From JAKQHY01 sp034429475 (GTDB taxonomy: Bacteria > Chloroflexota > Anaerolineae > B4-G1 > SLSP01): 64,000 nucleotides of DNA. The notes under the pieces are model-generated. The model was not told the DNA's origin. It searched no databases and saw only the letters and a program-made list of their open reading frames with translations. Both the position numbers and the translations under genes were made by a program. This document shows positions 62,290 through 64,000 of the stretch, in pieces. The stretch is taken from assembly GCA_034429475.1 (NCBI GenBank), contig DAOUGD010000191.1, positions 16,887 through 80,886 of the forward strand, read 5' to 3'. The stretch's first letter is position 1. The number at the start of each line of letters is the position of its first letter.

Positions 62290-63762
62290 TCATAAATCAT
62301 CCAGCCTATCCAGTCCCCCGAAGTCTATTTCTACCACATCCTTGCGAGGTTCGGTGGTTATAGGAACAACCTGCACCGGCATGGACTTCTGCCGCCCGTC
62401 TACGTCCTGATACGTGACATCCACCATGAGCCGGGTGGTGGGTCGAGGGCTGTAGACTGGCGAAAAAGTAACAGGATAAACGCGGCTTTCGCGCGGCCCC
62501 AAGGCTCCTGATAGGATACGCGCTTGAGAGTCTGTGTCAAGTTGCCATGTTAGGCTGTAGGTCGTCGGGCGGTTGCCAATGTTTTGCAAAACAAGCTGGA
62601 TGGTATGTGGCTCTTTCTCCCGGACTTCCAGGCGGTCCGGCAGTCCTGTTATCGCCAGGCTGACAGACGGTGTGACGATTTTCCGCAGCCGCACCCCCGG
62701 CACGACCATCTCCCCCAGGGAAACGCCGCCGTGCGTGTAGCGGGTAGGCGTTCCGCCCTCGCGCCGGAACCACGCCCGGCCCTGCGCCAGGGTATAAACT
62801 TCGCCCTTTGGCCCGGTCACTTGCGTCGTCCCGTCGCGGGGGCTATCGAGCAGGTAGCGGTAGAACACATGCCGGGCGTCGCCGTAGACCAGGTCGCCAG
62901 ACTTGGGATCAAGCTCCACAAACCCGTGGTCGCTGCTCGCGATCATGGCGTCGTCGTCGCCTACCAGCGTTTTCAAATCGGCGATGAGGGTGGACATATC
63001 CTGGGCGATGTGGTCGTTCAGGGCCGCCAGGTTGCCCTGAAATTCGTGAATCCAATCGTCGCTGAGGTTGTAGATCAGGACGTTGATGGGCTTGCGGTCG
63101 GGATCGGCGAGCAGCCGCCGCTGCACCGCGTCGCCCTCGCTCTTGACCTCGAGGCGCAGCCAGTGATCGCGGTCGGCCTGATCCAGGTCGAACAGCCGCG
63201 CGAGTAGGAGGCTTTCGTTGGTGGTGACCTGCCCGTTGGCGGCGCGCCATTGCTGCGGCGGTGCGCCCGCCAGCAGGCCGGTGCGGGCTATCGTGGTGAA
63301 AGACGGCAGCAGGCTCAGGTAGGCTTTGCCTTCGTCGGCGATTTCAAAGGCTTGCAGGAGCGTGGGCAAGACGATTTCTTTCCAAGAATCCCAGCGCATC
63401 CCATCGAAGATGACGATCCACAGGGCGTGTTGCGGCGTGGGGTGTGGGACGTCCCGGAACGCCAGATCGGGCAAAAGGTGCGTCGCCAGGCGGGGATGAC
63501 CCACCAGTCCGGCGGCATCCGGGCCGATCAGGTGCGCCAGGTGGACGTCTAACTCATTCAGGTAATCCCATACGCGCCGGCGGGTGGATTCCAAAGTCTC
63601 CAACAGCGCCCGCCGCACCGCGTCCGAAGCGATTTGCCGAGCCTGCGTTTCGGCGATGGCGCAGGCCAATTCCAGACGATAGGCGCCGCTCTGCACGTAA
63701 CTGTCCACAAAAGTCGCCAGGTCAGGCGCAATCGCCACAGGTGTAGCGAGCTGCCCGGTCAC
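62290..63762 (-). CDS. pglZ: PglZ-type phosphatase of BREX-like defence
   Basis: This 490-aa protein starts at GTG 63762. It has alkaline-phosphatase-superfamily motifs typical of PglZ: LWIVIFDGMRWDSW, MIASSDHGFVEL and THGGVSLGEMVVPG. The C-terminal 130 residues form an Ig/CARDB-like sandwich (IQLVLQNIGNRPTTYSLTW). PglZ is the hallmark of BREX and phage growth limitation systems. The frame stays open upstream to 63867, and the 35 codons there read sensibly (LPLIEIPDVPSLPQTAYTKR) but contain no ATG, GTG or TTG. The true start may therefore be a rare codon, or a start was lost by an error or shift. GTG 63762 itself lacks a clear ribosome site. Confidence 0.85.
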   Translation of the reverse strand: MTGQLATPVAIAPDLATFVDSYVQSGAYRLELACAIAETQARQIASDAVRRALLETLESTRRRVWDYLNELDVHLAHLIGPDAAGLVGHPRLATHLLPDLAFRDVPHPTPQHALWIVIFDGMRWDSWKEIVLPTLLQAFEIADEGKAYLSLLPSFTTIARTGLLAGAPPQQWRAANGQVTTNESLLLARLFDLDQADRDHWLRLEVKSEGDAVQRRLLADPDRKPINVLIYNLSDDWIHEFQGNLAALNDHIAQDMSTLIADLKTLVGDDDAMIASSDHGFVELDPKSGDLVYGDARHVFYRYLLDSPRDGTTQVTGPKGEVYTLAQGRAWFRREGGTPTRYTHGGVSLGEMVVPGVRLRKIVTPSVSLAITGLPDRLEVREKEPHTIQLVLQNIGNRPTTYSLTWQLDTDSQARILSGALGPRESRVYPVTFSPVYSPRPTTRLMVDVTYQDVDGRQKSMPVQVVPITTEPRKDVVEIDFGGLDRLDDL

Positions 63763-63881
63763 GAAGGCGAGTTCCCGCAGAAGCGTCAGGACGGAGAAAG
63801 CGCGCTTGGTGTATGCGGTCTGCGGCAGGGAGGGAACATCGGGGATTTCTATGAGAGGCAGGCGGCTTTAGCCTAATGCTA

Positions 63882-64000
63882 CTAAGAATCGCTTTCTCCG
63901 GCGAGTTGGCGTAACACCTGCTGCCGGGCGGCGTCCCGACTGCCCTTGAGGGCCGGAAATACGGCGGGGCGGCGGCGCACGCGGCGGGGTTCATGTTGGA
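63882..64000 (-). CDS. C-terminal end of an unidentified gene (runs off right edge)
   Basis: One frame is open from the right edge down to TAG at 63882-63884 and reads QHEPRRVRRRPAVFPALKGS, then RDAARQQVLRQLAGESDS. The composition looks coding, and it ends 120 bases before the PglZ GTG start. By position it may be another BREX component. Too short to name. Confidence 0.45.
   Translation of the reverse strand, partial: QHEPRRVRRRPAVFPALKGSRDAARQQVLRQLAGESDS

Overview
The window most likely comes from a member of the Chloroflexota (Anaerolineae-like). This is inferred from style rather than from a marker gene. The clues are secreted and membrane proteins with long Pro-Thr linkers, Ala-Thr-Ala-Gln spacer repeats, a C-terminal FLPLTLR tail on a secreted kelch protein, moderately high GC, and many STAND/CHAT/TPR proteins. 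No rRNA, tRNA, CRISPR array, insertion sequence or origin was seen.

Region A (1-48342, all minus strand, so transcription runs from 48342 down to 1) is one tightly packed array of 25 genes, often with ATGA or few-base junctions. In transcription order it holds: a DJ-1/PfpI-like protein; a secreted vWA protein; a tubulin/FtsZ-like GTPase; a beta-propeller; a 1543-aa atypical protein kinase; an NBR1-like Ig membrane protein; a secreted kelch/DUF11 protein; a 2713-aa TPR-like giant; a TPR-membrane-SH3 protein; a metallophosphoesterase; a TPR membrane protein; a second vWA protein; small membrane proteins with Pro/Arg tails; a third vWA protein; a signal-peptide membrane protein; and a HerA-like ATPase. 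Then come four cargo-like genes (GNAT acetyltransferase, PD-(D/E)XK nuclease, C39-like peptidase, HExxH metallopeptidase). After these are small membrane, DUF4230-like and band-7-like membrane proteins, a second HerA-like ATPase, another nuclease-like protein, a YbjN-like protein, and the start of a second TPR giant that runs off the left edge. The four cargo proteins have unrelated C-terminal domains but share one short N-terminal motif, with its Asn at residue 27 in three of them and 28 in the fourth. I read region A as a candidate undescribed envelope-spanning machine: vWA proteins with matched cytoplasmic tails, a tubulin-like polymer, a kinase and giant scaffolds, with two HerA motors each placed next to candidate effectors.

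Region B (48576-59141, plus strand) is a separate cluster divergent from A. It encodes an NB-ARC-like ATPase, a TPR protein, a P-loop/winged-helix regulator, an APH-type kinase fused to FecR-like, Ig-like and TPR parts, a multi-pass membrane protein, and a CHAT protease with membrane segments. It looks like a conflict or programmed-death type sensor-protease system. A 51-codon secreted-peptide gene (51221-51376, minus strand) sits inside it, facing a 14-bp hairpin.

Region C (59135-64000, minus strand) is BREX-like: the tail of an unidentified gene, a PglZ-type phosphatase, a short BrxL ATPase, and a protein with a Swt1-like HEPN RNase end. Palindromic repeats of one family lie between the region C genes and also in region A.
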